Assembly (NCBI GenBank): GCA_965214475.1
Contig: OZ243953.1
Coordinates: 434,001 to 498,000, forward strand
DNA: 64,000 bases
Direction of reading: 5' to 3'
Source: SIRX01 sp965214475
GTDB taxonomy: Bacteria; Actinomycetota; Rubrobacteria; Rubrobacterales; Rubrobacteraceae
The notes beneath the pieces are model-generated. The model saw nothing but the letters and a program-made list of their open reading frames with translations, was not told the origin of the DNA and did no database searches. Position numbers and translations under genes: made by a program. Positions 24,526-32,652 of this stretch are shown here, one piece after another (the first letter of the stretch is position 1; each line of letters begins with the position of its first letter).

Positions 24526-25239
24526 ACATCCAGTAATCATCAAAACTTCCTCTCCTAGTTCTGCGAATGGCCCGCTTCCGTTTATCAATGTGGAAACGTC
24601 ACTCACGGCCCCGATGTTTTTGGTGTTGCCGCTACCCGGCTTGTCCCTGGCTATGCGATATTTGGGTTGGGCGAAGAACTCTAGGTTTCTCACTACAGAG
24701 GGAATGTCGTTGAGTTCCTCTACTGTGTGAAGTTTTAACTCGTCGGCTTTGAGCTTGGGTCGAGAGTAGATGACGCCTAAAACGAAGTGACCCGAGTACT
24801 CTTGATATGGGAACGTAGCGTTCTTTGTAGAGCTACGATTGCGAAAATAGCCTGTAAAGGCTCCAAGAGTCATTGTGCTAACCCTCGACGAACTGGTACG
24901 GTAAGTGCTTTTCAAATCTACAGCAAACTTCTTGTCGTCTTTACTGATAAAGGTTAGGTCGGGGTAATGATTCTGCTCGCGGGAGAGAACCAACTTTAGC
25001 TTATGGCGCTTTGCGAAATCCACAAAGTAAGGAAAAATCATCAACTCTATGAGTTTAGAAACGACTTTGGTGTCGTTTGAAATAGTGTAGACGTTTCTGT
25101 AAACATCGATAAACCCTTTGACTATCCAATCTCCATTTGCTGTTGATATAAGGCTGTTGAACTTTGCCGCTTCATCTTGCAACAAACGGAGGAACTCTTC
25201 GGCTTCAGGCTTTATGGTAGAAGGACGTCCTCTATACAT
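24517..25239 (-). CDS. EcoRV-type type II restriction endonuclease, predicted GATATC
   Basis: The 240-residue protein aligns by eye along most of EcoRV (245 residues). Shared blocks are DTKV near the N-terminus, the QNHYPD segment, the catalytic VDLKSTY (EcoRV IDIKTTY), TLGAFTGYFRN, FPYQEY, ELNDIP and the recognition-loop block GSGNTKNIGA (EcoRV GSGNTTNIGS). The catalytic Asp of HYPD, and the Asp and Lys of VDLK, match EcoRV Asp74, Asp90 and Lys92. A Glu in the position of Glu45 is also present (LIELM). Conservation of the recognition loop supports cleavage at GATATC. It is transcribed first, 51 nt upstream of the methyltransferase. No controller gene is seen. Confidence 0.9.
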   Translation of the reverse strand: MYRGRPSTIKPEAEEFLRLLQDEAAKFNSLISTANGDWIVKGFIDVYRNVYTISNDTKVVSKLIELMIFPYFVDFAKRHKLKLVLSREQNHYPDLTFISKDDKKFAVDLKSTYRTSSSRVSTMTLGAFTGYFRNRSSTKNATFPYQEYSGHFVLGVIYSRPKLKADELKLHTVEELNDIPSVVRNLEFFAQPKYRIARDKPGSGNTKNIGAVSDVSTLINGSGPFAELGEEVLMITGCTI

Positions 25240-25487
25240 AGCTTGCTAATTGCCCTCCGCTTATCAGAACTGTCACCCTTGAGATCGCTTTTATGAGCTG
25301 GCACTTACGCTTACGCTCGCTCATGTTATCATCGCCATCGGGTAACAATACAGGCGTCCATAAAGTTGATAGATCCAGTGACAGAACGAGCTATTTACTT
25401 TATGGTGTTAACCGAGTAAGTTAACGGCGTTCAAAGGACTCTAGTATTGCAGTCTGGGTGTCTATTACGGGTAGAGGATACGAAATT
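25240..25487. other. Intergenic region between the endonuclease gene and mreB
   Basis: These 248 bases hold the divergent promoters of the restriction operon (leftward) and mreB (rightward), but no strong pair of hexamers stands out. A short inverted repeat, GTTAAC-N7-GTTAAC, lies at 25407-25425. An AGAGGA Shine-Dalgarno (about 25473) precedes the GTG of mreB. I see no controller-protein gene. Confidence 0.4.
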
Positions 25488-26510
25488 GTGAGCGGAATAT
25501 TCGGGAGAGATATAGCTATAGACCTGGGAACGGCGAACACGCTGGTGTTCGTAAAGGGCGAAGGAATAGTTCTCTCGGAGCCCTCGGTGGTTGCTATGGA
25601 CAACAAGACGGATCGGGCGGTAGCCGTCGGTTCCACGGCCAAGCGTATGCTCGGGCGTACACCAGGAAATATAGTCGCGATACGCCCTCTGAAAGATGGT
25701 GTGATCTCTGACTTCGAGGTCACCGAGAAGATGATCGCTTACTTTATCCGCAGCGCCCAGTCAAAACGGCGTTGGTTTCGCTCGATCATCGGGCCGCGGG
25801 TCGTGGTGTGCGTGCCCTCAGGTGTGACGAAGGTGGAGTTGCGGGCGGTGCGCGAGGCTACAGAATCGGCGGGTGCGCGTCAGGCTTTCACGATCGAGGA
25901 GCCGTTGGCCGCCGCTATCGGAGCGGGCCTGCCGGTAAACGAAGCGCAGGGCTCGATGATCGTGGACATTGGCGGCGGGACGAGCGAGGTCGCGGTTATC
26001 TCGATGGGCGGCATCGTTACCAAGGCTTCCACCCGGATGGCGGGTGACGATATAGATGAGGCTATATCCAACTATATCCAGAAAGAATACAAGCTCGCCA
26101 TCGGAGCCCAGACGGCGGAGCAGCTAAAGATAGAGCTTGGTAGCGCGTTCCCGCTGGATGAGGAAGAATCGGCGGAAATTCGGGGCCGGGATCTGGTGAA
26201 TGGCTTACCGAAGACCATAATAATGACCAGCGAGGAGATCCGGGAAGCGATCAGCGCACCCGTAGATGCCATCGTGAACGCGGTGCGGCAGACTCTGGAC
26301 CAGACGCCCCCGGAGCTTGCCTCGGATATCATGGACCGCGGGATGATGCTCGCTGGTGGTGGGGCTCTCCTGCGATTCCTGGACGAGAGGCTCCGGCGTG
26401 AGACGGGCATTCCGGTTCACATCGCCGAAGACCCTTTGATGTGCGTCGCCATCGGTAGCGGACGCTCGCTGGAAGAGATGGACCTCTACCGCAATGCGCT
26501 GACTTCCTAG
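25488..26510 (+). CDS. mreB: Rod-shape actin homologue MreB
   Basis: This 340-residue actin-fold ATPase organises lateral cell-wall synthesis under the membrane. The phosphate-1 loop is DIAIDLGTANTLVFVKGEG, phosphate-2 is IVDIGGGTSEVAVIS, and the adenosine motif is MLAGGGALLRFLD. The start is set at GTG 25488, because AGAGGA lies about 9 nt upstream and the family N-terminus begins close to FGRDIAIDLG. A GTG at 25458 would add 10 residues. Presence of mreBCD and rodA implies a rod-shaped cell. mreC follows after 6 nt. Confidence 0.96.
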   Translation: MSGIFGRDIAIDLGTANTLVFVKGEGIVLSEPSVVAMDNKTDRAVAVGSTAKRMLGRTPGNIVAIRPLKDGVISDFEVTEKMIAYFIRSAQSKRRWFRSIIGPRVVVCVPSGVTKVELRAVREATESAGARQAFTIEEPLAAAIGAGLPVNEAQGSMIVDIGGGTSEVAVISMGGIVTKASTRMAGDDIDEAISNYIQKEYKLAIGAQTAEQLKIELGSAFPLDEEESAEIRGRDLVNGLPKTIIMTSEEIREAISAPVDAIVNAVRQTLDQTPPELASDIMDRGMMLAGGGALLRFLDERLRRETGIPVHIAEDPLMCVAIGSGRSLEEMDLYRNALTS

Positions 26511-26516
26511 TAGGCT

Positions 26517-27419
26517 ATGGGAAGAAAGAAATCCAACGCCGCTAGAAACCTTATCCTCATCGGTGCTCTAGGCTTTGCCTGCCTTGTGCTCTTCACGCTC
26601 TACGTGAGGGAAGGCCCCACAGGTCCGTTGCATACGGTTCAGCTCGGGGCGGCTGAGGTTCTGCAACCCGTACGCAACGTGTTTGGCTTCGTGGCTGCGC
26701 CGCTGGGGGACGCCGGTGGACGTGTCAACAACGCCTTTGCAAAGGACGAAGAGATGGAACAACTTCGCGGAGAAGCTCGCGAGAATCAAGAACTTGCCGC
26801 ACAGGCCTCGCGCCTGCAGCAGGAAAATGATCGTCTGCGGGAGCTTCTGCAAGGCGACCGGGTCGACTACGAGTATGGGCCCCTGGCCCGGGTCATTGCG
26901 CCGGTAGGGGATCAGTTCACAGAGCGAATAACCATTAATGTCGGCACCGACGATGGCATCGAGCCGGAGCAGCCGGTGGTGGTCGGGAATAACACATTGA
27001 TTGGCCGCACGACGAGCAACGTCACCAGAAACCAGGCCGAGGTCATGCTGATAACCGATCAGAGCTTTGCCGCCGGTGTGCGGGTTGTCCCGCCGGCGGA
27101 ATTCGACCCTACTACCGGTGAACTTACACCAGCTTCCCCGGATGGAGAGACTTCCTACGGCGAAGGTCTGCTCAAGACCGATTGGGAAGGGACTCTCGGG
27201 GTGGATTTCGTTGACCTCGGAGCCCAGGTCGAGAAAGGTTATTTCGTCATCACCAGCGGCCGGGCGGGGGAGAGGGAGCTATTGTTTCCCCCAGGCTTGT
27301 ACGTGGGAACGGTAGAGGCGGTCAGTTCGCGCGACATAGATCAGTACAAAAATATAGTCGTGGACCCGGCGGCGAACGCCGATGACCTGGAAGAAGTACG
27401 GGTAATCGTCGGTTGGTAG
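26517..27419 (+). CDS. mreC: Rod shape-determining protein MreC
   Basis: This 300-residue protein has one N-terminal membrane span (about 11-30), a coiled coil (about 75-118, rich in E, Q, L and R) and the extracellular beta-barrel MreC domain. Typical segments are GPLARVIAPVGDQFTERITINVG, VGNNTLIGRTTSNVTRNQAEVML and PPGLYVGTV. MreC links cytoplasmic MreB to periplasmic penicillin-binding proteins. It contains an insert near residues 200-220 (DPTTGELTPASPDGE). It is tightly linked to mreB and mreD. Confidence 0.93.
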   Translation: MGRKKSNAARNLILIGALGFACLVLFTLYVREGPTGPLHTVQLGAAEVLQPVRNVFGFVAAPLGDAGGRVNNAFAKDEEMEQLRGEARENQELAAQASRLQQENDRLRELLQGDRVDYEYGPLARVIAPVGDQFTERITINVGTDDGIEPEQPVVVGNNTLIGRTTSNVTRNQAEVMLITDQSFAAGVRVVPPAEFDPTTGELTPASPDGETSYGEGLLKTDWEGTLGVDFVDLGAQVEKGYFVITSGRAGERELLFPPGLYVGTVEAVSSRDIDQYKNIVVDPAANADDLEEVRVIVGW

Positions 27420-27431
27420 GCGGAGCTTAGA

Positions 27432-27944
27432 ATGGTGGAGCAAGCCTCGATCATCCGGGCGGCGGTTACCGTTGCAATTGCGGCATTTATTGGTGCGATC
27501 GTTGGGCCGTACCTGGATTTTGAGTGGTTTTCTCCCAAATTTACGATAATCGCTATAGTGTTTGCTGCTTCGGGTCTTAGGGATCTTCAAGGGATTCTAT
27601 TGGGTTTCTTCGGGGGTATACTAAGCGACACACTGGGCGGCGGGGTATTCCTTTTCGGGGTCGGCGCGTTAGGAGGGGTTGTCGCAGCGGCACTCGCGGT
27701 GCGCTACGGTATGGCCTGGAGTCGCGGGGCTGAAAGGCTGCTGCTGACCCAGTTGGTCGCCGTGACGGTCGTGGCCTACGACCTTATTCAGTTAGTGGCA
27801 CTGGGACTGGCGGGCTTTGAGCAGCCCCCGCTATTGAACTACGCGTTCTCGGGTATCCTACCCGACGCGCTACTGAACGCGCTGTTAGCGTACTTGGTCG
27901 GTGGCTGGTTGCTGAAGGTGATTCGTAAGAATGGGGAGAGATGA
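27432..27944 (+). CDS. mreD: Rod shape-determining protein MreD
   Basis: This 170-residue protein is almost entirely hydrophobic, with about five membrane spans, as expected for MreD. The segment SGLRDLQGILLGFFGGILSDTLGGGVFLFG matches the conserved core of the family (GxxxGLxxD type). MreD is a membrane component of the elongasome. It overlaps rodA by 4 nt (ATGA); mrdA (PBP2), which often sits between mreD and rodA, is missing. Confidence 0.85.
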   Translation: MVEQASIIRAAVTVAIAAFIGAIVGPYLDFEWFSPKFTIIAIVFAASGLRDLQGILLGFFGGILSDTLGGGVFLFGVGALGGVVAAALAVRYGMAWSRGAERLLLTQLVAVTVVAYDLIQLVALGLAGFEQPPLLNYAFSGILPDALLNALLAYLVGGWLLKVIRKNGER

Positions 27945-29113
27945 ACGCTACCAGGAGCAATGTAAAGCCCGCCAGACCAGGGGTTACTGGACAGCTTGCC
28001 GCCTTGGACCCTTTGTTGTTGCTGACGGCGATCGCCCTTACGGTTTTCGGTATAGTGGCCGTCTATGTGGCTGGAACAGATGACCGGCAGGCTTATGCCA
28101 TAAACCAGGCTTTAGGAGTAGTGGTGGGGCTCGCGGGCGCCGTACCGCTGGCGCTTATAGACTACCGGATCTGGCAGCGGTACCTGTACTACATCTACGG
28201 AGTTGTGGTGTTCATGCTTTTGGCAGTATTACTGCTCGGCACCGTCTCCGGTGGGGCCCAGCGTTGGATCGACTTCGGACCCATACAGGTGCAGCCTTCA
28301 GAGTTCGCCAAGCTACTTGTGGTGGTGGCACTCGCCGGCTATCTGGTGCAGAAACCCATCCACGAGACCAAAAATTTTCTCAAGGCCCTAGGGTTTTTGG
28401 CGATTCCGGCGGGACTGGTTTTTCTACAGCCGGACCTGGGTACTGCGCTGGTGTTTGGCGCGCTTTTCGTGGCTATGGCTTATATCGGTGGGGCTAGGAT
28501 ACGCCAGATCGGTTTGTTGGGAATAGCCGGGGCTGCTCTCTTCGCCCTGGGAGTAAAGGTGGGGATTCTGGCCGAATACCAGGTGGCGCGCCTGACGGCG
28601 TTCATGGACCCCACAGGGTCTTCAGACCTCGGATATCAAGTGGCGCAGTCAAAGATGGCTATCGGGTCGGGGGGATTTACCGGCAAGGGTCTCTCTGCCA
28701 CGACGCTCGCGAACCTGGGTTTTCTACCCGAGGATCACACGGACTTTATATTCTCGAATCTTGCTGAGAGGATTGGGTTCGCCGGTAGCGTTTTGTTGAT
28801 ATTTTTGTTTTTTGTTTTTATCTGGCGGATTCTGCGGGTGGCGACGATTTCCCGGGACCGTTTCGGGGTGCTTATCGCGGTGGGTATTGCCACTATTTTC
28901 TTGTTCCACGTGTTCGTCAATATCGGAATGACGATGGGGATCATGCCCGTCACAGGACTCCCGCTACCTTTTATTAGCTATGGACGAAGTAGCCTTGTTG
29001 TCAGCATATTGTCTCTGGGGCTTCTACAGAGTATAGCAATTCGGTCTCGTTCAGAGACGGCAAAACATCCGCACCCTTCTCAAACAGGACTTCATACTAG
29101 CCGGAACAGGTAG
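27941..29113 (+). CDS. rodA: SEDS peptidoglycan glycosyltransferase RodA
   Basis: This 390-residue SEDS-family (FtsW/RodA/SpoVE) protein has about ten membrane spans. Signatures are GGAQRWIDFGPIQVQPSEFAKL, FLQPDLGTALVFG, GFLPEDHTDFIFSNLAER and LPLPFISYGRSSLVVSI. It polymerises lipid II into glycan strands for cell elongation, working with a class B PBP. Its position after mreBCD identifies it as RodA, not FtsW. The C-terminal 20 residues are hydrophilic. Confidence 0.93.
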   Translation: MNATRSNVKPARPGVTGQLAALDPLLLLTAIALTVFGIVAVYVAGTDDRQAYAINQALGVVVGLAGAVPLALIDYRIWQRYLYYIYGVVVFMLLAVLLLGTVSGGAQRWIDFGPIQVQPSEFAKLLVVVALAGYLVQKPIHETKNFLKALGFLAIPAGLVFLQPDLGTALVFGALFVAMAYIGGARIRQIGLLGIAGAALFALGVKVGILAEYQVARLTAFMDPTGSSDLGYQVAQSKMAIGSGGFTGKGLSATTLANLGFLPEDHTDFIFSNLAERIGFAGSVLLIFLFFVFIWRILRVATISRDRFGVLIAVGIATIFLFHVFVNIGMTMGIMPVTGLPLPFISYGRSSLVVSILSLGLLQSIAIRSRSETAKHPHPSQTGLHTSRNR

Positions 29114-29120
29114 CGGAGGT

Positions 29121-29126
29121 TATACT
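29121..29126 (+). promoter_or_regulatory. -10 box of the rplU operon
   Basis: TATACT lies 8 nt after the rodA stop. It would give a leader of about 55 nt before rplU, in which a ribosomal-protein autoregulatory structure could exist. I could not define one. Confidence 0.4.
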
Positions 29127-29187
29127 AGTTTGTTGTGACGTACGATTGTATCTGTATCGGAATTTCAAGGTAATTAGGAGAAGCATC

Positions 29188-29475
29188 GTGTTTGTAGTAG
29201 TAAAGAGTGGCGGAAGACAATATAGGGTCTCAGAAGACCAGGAGATCGTGGTAAACCGGATGCCGGGCGAGGTCGGGGATCAGGTGGATTTACCGGTCAG
29301 TTTCTCAGGCGGCGAAGGCAGCTACGACTTATCCGAACGGACTGCTAAGGCTGAGATTCTTGAGCACTTTCGGGGCGATAAGATTCACATTTACAAGTAC
29401 AGGCCCAAGCAAGACTCGCGTAAAAAGACCGGGCATCGGCAGGAGCTAACCCGGATCAAGGTTCTGGAGGTATAG
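29188..29475 (+). CDS. rplU: 50S ribosomal protein L21
   Basis: A 95-residue L21 protein of the large subunit: FVVVKSGGRQYRVSEDQEI at the N-terminus, and DKIHIYKYRPKQDSRKKTGH, RQELTRIKV at the C-terminus. The GTG at 29188 is preferred over the upstream in-frame ATG at 29146 because TTAGGAG lies 7 nt before it and the family starts at MxxVVKSGGKQY. It is coupled to rpmA (1-nt gap). Confidence 0.95.
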   Translation: MFVVVKSGGRQYRVSEDQEIVVNRMPGEVGDQVDLPVSFSGGEGSYDLSERTAKAEILEHFRGDKIHIYKYRPKQDSRKKTGHRQELTRIKVLEV

Positions 29476-29476
29476 G

Positions 29477-29737
29477 ATGGCGCATAAGAAAGGTGGCGGC
29501 TCTTCTAGGAACGGTCGCGATTCAGAAGGCAAACGTCTCGGAGTAAAGGCTTTCGGCGGACAACGCGTTAAGGCGGGCAGCATAATTATCCGCCAGCGGG
29601 GGACCAAGGTCCATCCCGGCCTCAACGTGGGCAAGGGTAAAGACGACACTCTCTTCGCCACAGCGAGCGGCCAGGTAGGGTTCGGGAGTCATCGGGGCCG
29701 CAGAGTCGTTAACGTCGTCGAGGAGGCTACGGCCTGA
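29477..29737 (+). CDS. rpmA: 50S ribosomal protein L27
   Basis: This 86-residue L27 protein lies near the peptidyl-transferase centre. The N-terminus MAHKKGGGSSRNGRDSEGKR is the intact, uncleaved type: the N-terminal cleavage extension of Firmicutes L27 is absent. RQRGTKVHPGLNVGKGKDDT is the family signature. GGAGG lies 6 nt before the ATG. The rplU-rpmA-obg order is nearly universal. Confidence 0.96.
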   Translation: MAHKKGGGSSRNGRDSEGKRLGVKAFGGQRVKAGSIIIRQRGTKVHPGLNVGKGKDDTLFATASGQVGFGSHRGRRVVNVVEEATA

Positions 29738-29764
29738 TAACGCTTGTGCGGGGGCTCTAGCCCT

Positions 29765-31009
29765 TTGCAGTTTATCGACGAAGCCCGCTTCACCGTTCGC
29801 GGCGGACGCGGCGGCGACGGGAGCGTTTCTTTCAACCGCGAGAAGTTCAAGCCGCGTGGCGGTCCCGATGGGGGTCGCGGCGGCGACGGCGGCTCCGTAA
29901 TTCTGCGGGCTACCGAAGACCTCTCTACCCTAGAGCCGTACGCCTACAGGAAGCTCGTAAAGTCCGAACGGGGTGGACACGGTTCCGGAAACAACCGGGC
30001 CGGACAGCGCGGAGAGGATATCGTACTGGAAGTCCCGGTTGGGACTCAGGCCTACGATGAGGACGGCCTTCTGGCGGACCTTTACGAGCCGGGTGAGACC
30101 GCAACCCTAGCGCGAGGCGGAGAGGGTGGAAAGGGCAATGGCTCGTTCGCTACTTCGACCCGACAGGCGCCGGGTTTCCGTGAGAAGGGTCTACCGGGAG
30201 AAGAACGCAAGGTTCGGCTGGAGCTTCGTGTACTCTCCGACGTGGGGCTCGTCGGTCTGCCGAACGCCGGCAAGTCTTCTTTGCTCTCGACTTTGAGCGC
30301 TGCCCGGCCGAAGGTCGGCTCTTATCCGTTTACCACCTTGATCCCGAAGCTCGGCGTAGTCGATGAGAAGACCTACCGGAAACCGTTTGTAGTGGCGGAC
30401 ATTCCAGGACTTATAGAAGGGGCGAGTGAGGGGCGCGGGCTCGGAAATCAGTTTCTGCGACACGTCGCCCGGGCCAGGGTGCTCGCGCTCGTACTGGACG
30501 CTAGCGAAGACCCGGAAGGCGCAGAAGGTGTCTTGAGAGCCGAGTTGTACGCCGCCGGTCTCTCGCAAAAGACTATCGTGATGGCGCTGAATAAGATCGA
30601 CCTGCTAGATGAGGAATTGCGGGAGTATCTGAGTCAGGAGTTCACGGAGGCCCGTCAAGTCTCCGCTGAAACTGGCGAGGGCGTGGAAGAGTTTCGCGAT
30701 CTGCTGGAGGAGAAAGTTCGGGAGCTTGGTGAGCCGGTAGCTTCAGCGAACGGTTCGGAGGAGACGCACCGTACTTTTCGTCCCACCTGGCGCGGGATGC
30801 GCGTCGAAAACGAAGGAGTTGGCGTATACCGGGTGTTCGGCGAGGAGATAGAGCGCACCGCACTCAAGACGGATTGGGAGAACCTGGAGGGGGTCGAGCG
30901 ATTCCAGCGCGAGCTGGAGAAGAAAGGCGTGGTGGCGGCGCTGCGCCGGGCGGGGGCGGAGACCGGTGACGAGGTCAGGATCGGTGAAACGATGTTCGAT
31001 TTCCAGTGA
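29765..31009 (+). CDS. obg: GTPase Obg (ribosome assembly)
   Basis: This protein of about 414 residues has three domains. The glycine-rich Obg fold (1-160) starts with FIDEARFTVRGGRGGDG. The GTPase domain has GLPNAGKSSLLS (G1), FVVADIPGLIEGA (G3) and ALNKIDLL (G4). The C-terminal OCT domain (about 345-414) ends in ETMFDFQ. Obg acts in late 50S assembly and stress response. TTG 29765 is preferred as start because GCGGGGG lies about 10 nt upstream and the family begins at this position; TTG 29744 would add seven residues. Confidence 0.95.
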   Translation: MQFIDEARFTVRGGRGGDGSVSFNREKFKPRGGPDGGRGGDGGSVILRATEDLSTLEPYAYRKLVKSERGGHGSGNNRAGQRGEDIVLEVPVGTQAYDEDGLLADLYEPGETATLARGGEGGKGNGSFATSTRQAPGFREKGLPGEERKVRLELRVLSDVGLVGLPNAGKSSLLSTLSAARPKVGSYPFTTLIPKLGVVDEKTYRKPFVVADIPGLIEGASEGRGLGNQFLRHVARARVLALVLDASEDPEGAEGVLRAELYAAGLSQKTIVMALNKIDLLDEELREYLSQEFTEARQVSAETGEGVEEFRDLLEEKVRELGEPVASANGSEETHRTFRPTWRGMRVENEGVGVYRVFGEEIERTALKTDWENLEGVERFQRELEKKGVVAALRRAGAETGDEVRIGETMFDFQ

Positions 31010-31016
31010 GGATAGT

Positions 31017-31664
31017 TTGAAGATAGGAATATTCGGTGGAACCTTCGACCCGGTTCACATGGGGCACATGATCATTGGCGAGCAGGTCATGGACGAGCTC
31101 GGCCTCGACCGGGTGGTCTACGTGCCGGGCGGAATACCGCCGCACAAAGAGGCTTCCAGCGTCCGGGCTAGCGCGGAGGACCGGATGGCGATGGTCGAAG
31201 CGGCCGCGAAAGGGAATGAGCGGTTCTCGGTGGACCGTGTGGAGATAGACTCTGGACGGGTGATGCACAGCGTGGAGACCGTACAGATACTCAAAAAGCG
31301 TTCGCCGCAGGATGAGTGGGTCTTTGTAACCGGCGCAGATGAGGTCTCCAATTTACTCAACTGGAAGAGTGCTGACCAATTGCTCGAAGAGGTGGTTATG
31401 GTCGCGGCGACCCGGCCCGGTTACGACTTGTCAAAATTGGATCATCTGGAGGACGGCTTGCAGAACTTCGACCGAATATTTCCGGTCGAATGTTCCCGGG
31501 TAGATATATCGGCGACTAACATCCGGCGCAGGATGTTGCAGGGAAAATCCATCCGGTATCTGGTGCCGGACGGCGTAAACGAAATCATCAAGGAAAAGGG
31601 GTTATATCGTGGTGACGGAAAGAGAGAGAAAGGTGCAGGCTTGAAGGAGAAGGAGAACGCGTGA
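31017..31664 (+). CDS. nadD: Nicotinate-nucleotide adenylyltransferase
   Basis: This 215-residue enzyme forms deamido-NAD+ from nicotinate mononucleotide and ATP. The nucleotidyltransferase motif FGGTFDPVHMGH is at residues 5-16, YVPGGIPPHK near 37, and the ISATNIRRR motif near 177. The start is TTG 31017, preceded by TGAGGA. The C-terminal 15 residues are highly charged and variable. It overlaps rsfS by 4 nt; the obg-nadD-rsfS order is common in Gram-positive bacteria. Confidence 0.94.
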   Translation: MKIGIFGGTFDPVHMGHMIIGEQVMDELGLDRVVYVPGGIPPHKEASSVRASAEDRMAMVEAAAKGNERFSVDRVEIDSGRVMHSVETVQILKKRSPQDEWVFVTGADEVSNLLNWKSADQLLEEVVMVAATRPGYDLSKLDHLEDGLQNFDRIFPVECSRVDISATNIRRRMLQGKSIRYLVPDGVNEIIKEKGLYRGDGKREKGAGLKEKENA

Positions 31665-32059
31665 GGGGCGACGAATCGGCCGTGCAGCGTGCGGCCTGGG
31701 ACAGCGAAGGCGCAGAGATCACTTACGGAATGGCAACCACAGCGGCGCAAGCCGCTAGCGAGATGTTTGCTAAAGACGTAACGCTGATAGACCTCCGGGA
31801 AGCAGTCTCATATACGGATTACTTCGTGGTCGCCAGCGCCGAAACCGACCGCCAGACCCGGCGCATTGCGCAGGAAGTGATCGAGAAGATGAATGATGCC
31901 GGACACCGGCCCCGATCCCGGCGCCTCGATGAGGGGTCGGCCTGGATCAGCCTGGACTTCATCGATGTGGTCGTTCACGTATTTACGGACGAGGCCCGAG
32001 ACTACTATCGCCTGGAGTCCCTCTGGCGCAGCGCGCCGCAAGAGCGTTGGGAAGGGTAG
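31661..32059 (+). CDS. rsfS: Ribosomal silencing factor RsfS
   Basis: This 132-residue RsfS/Iojap protein binds L14 and blocks subunit joining in nutrient shortage. Conserved segments are VTLIDLREAVSYTDYFVVASAET, RRIAQEVIEKM and WISLDFIDVVVHVF. GTG 31661 overlaps the nadD stop (GTGA) and adds about 23 residues before the family-typical start. ATG 31730 (MATTAAQAASEMF) is the alternative and fits the usual family length of about 110-120 residues better. Confidence 0.92.
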   Translation: MRGDESAVQRAAWDSEGAEITYGMATTAAQAASEMFAKDVTLIDLREAVSYTDYFVVASAETDRQTRRIAQEVIEKMNDAGHRPRSRRLDEGSAWISLDFIDVVVHVFTDEARDYYRLESLWRSAPQERWEG

Positions 32060-32097
32060 CCGGCCGCACAGATAAAAGAAACTTTACGCCTCGGTGA

Positions 32098-32126
32098 TTG
32101 ACACTCTCGAGTATGGTAAATATACT
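32098..32126 (+). promoter_or_regulatory. Consensus promoter of tRNA-Ala
   Basis: Perfect -35 TTGACA (32098-32103), a 17-bp spacer and -10 TATACT (32121-32126), ending 13 nt before the tRNA. This is the best match to the sigma-A consensus in the window and shows which hexamers the host uses. Confidence 0.85.
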
Positions 32127-32139
32127 CTAATTTCTTCAA

Positions 32140-32212
32140 GGGGCCGTAGCTCAATTGGGAGAGCGCCACGCTGGCAGCGTGGAGGTCGCGGGTTCGAGCC
32201 CCGCCGGCTCCA
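32140..32212 (+). tRNA. tRNA-Ala (anticodon GGC)
   Basis: This 73-nt tRNA has acceptor GGGGCCG/CGGCTCC including the alanine identity pair G3-U70. The anticodon arm CACGC-TGGCAGC-type loop gives anticodon GGC, and the T-loop is GGTTCGAGCCC. The discriminator is A and no CCA is encoded. Confidence 0.95.
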
Positions 32213-32238
32213 CTCCTTGAAGTTCTCAGAGGGGCAAG

Positions 32239-32652
32239 GTGAAAGAAGGCTTCGACACTACACGAAGCGGTAATACGAGTGGTGGCCATGGGTCGCCGCT
32301 AGGACTTCTCGGGCGTTATAAGCCACAAGTAGTCATTTCTTTTCTCGTAGTGCTCGTATTGATGGGTGGGGCATTCTATGCTGCCCGGGGCTCCGAAAAC
32401 TCACCCAAAGTCGTCTACAGCGCTTCGCTGGAAGAAGTGGCCGCCGAAGCGAACGAACCTTTGCTTATCGACATCAACACCGCTGATGTCGAGGAACTGG
32501 ACGAGTTGCCCGAGGTGGGACCTTCGACGGCGCAAGAGATTGTGGATCATCGCCAGTCCAATGGGTTGTTTCGTACGGTGGACGATCTAGAAGAAGTGTC
32601 CGGAATCGGGCCGAAGACGATCGAAAAGATCAAACCCTTTGCAAAAATTTGA
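32239..32652 (+). CDS. comEA: ComEA-like DNA-binding competence protein
   Basis: This 137-residue protein has a hydrophilic N-terminus, one membrane span (about 32-50), a short linker and a C-terminal ComEA helix-hairpin-helix domain. Its signature is DINTADVEELDELPEVGPSTA, then VSGIGPKTIEKIKP. It would hold double-stranded DNA at the outer face of the membrane for uptake. The SLBB domain found in Bacillus ComEA is absent. GTG start, with GAGGGG upstream. It overlaps comEC by 14 nt; together they form the DNA-import module. Confidence 0.9.
   Translation: MKEGFDTTRSGNTSGGHGSPLGLLGRYKPQVVISFLVVLVLMGGAFYAARGSENSPKVVYSASLEEVAAEANEPLLIDINTADVEELDELPEVGPSTAQEIVDHRQSNGLFRTVDDLEEVSGIGPKTIEKIKPFAKI

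Noticed and set aside
25407..25425. GTTAAC-N7-GTTAAC as a controller-protein box of the restriction system
   Set aside because: The repeat is short and A+T-rich, and no controller gene is present, so I noted it only as an inverted repeat.
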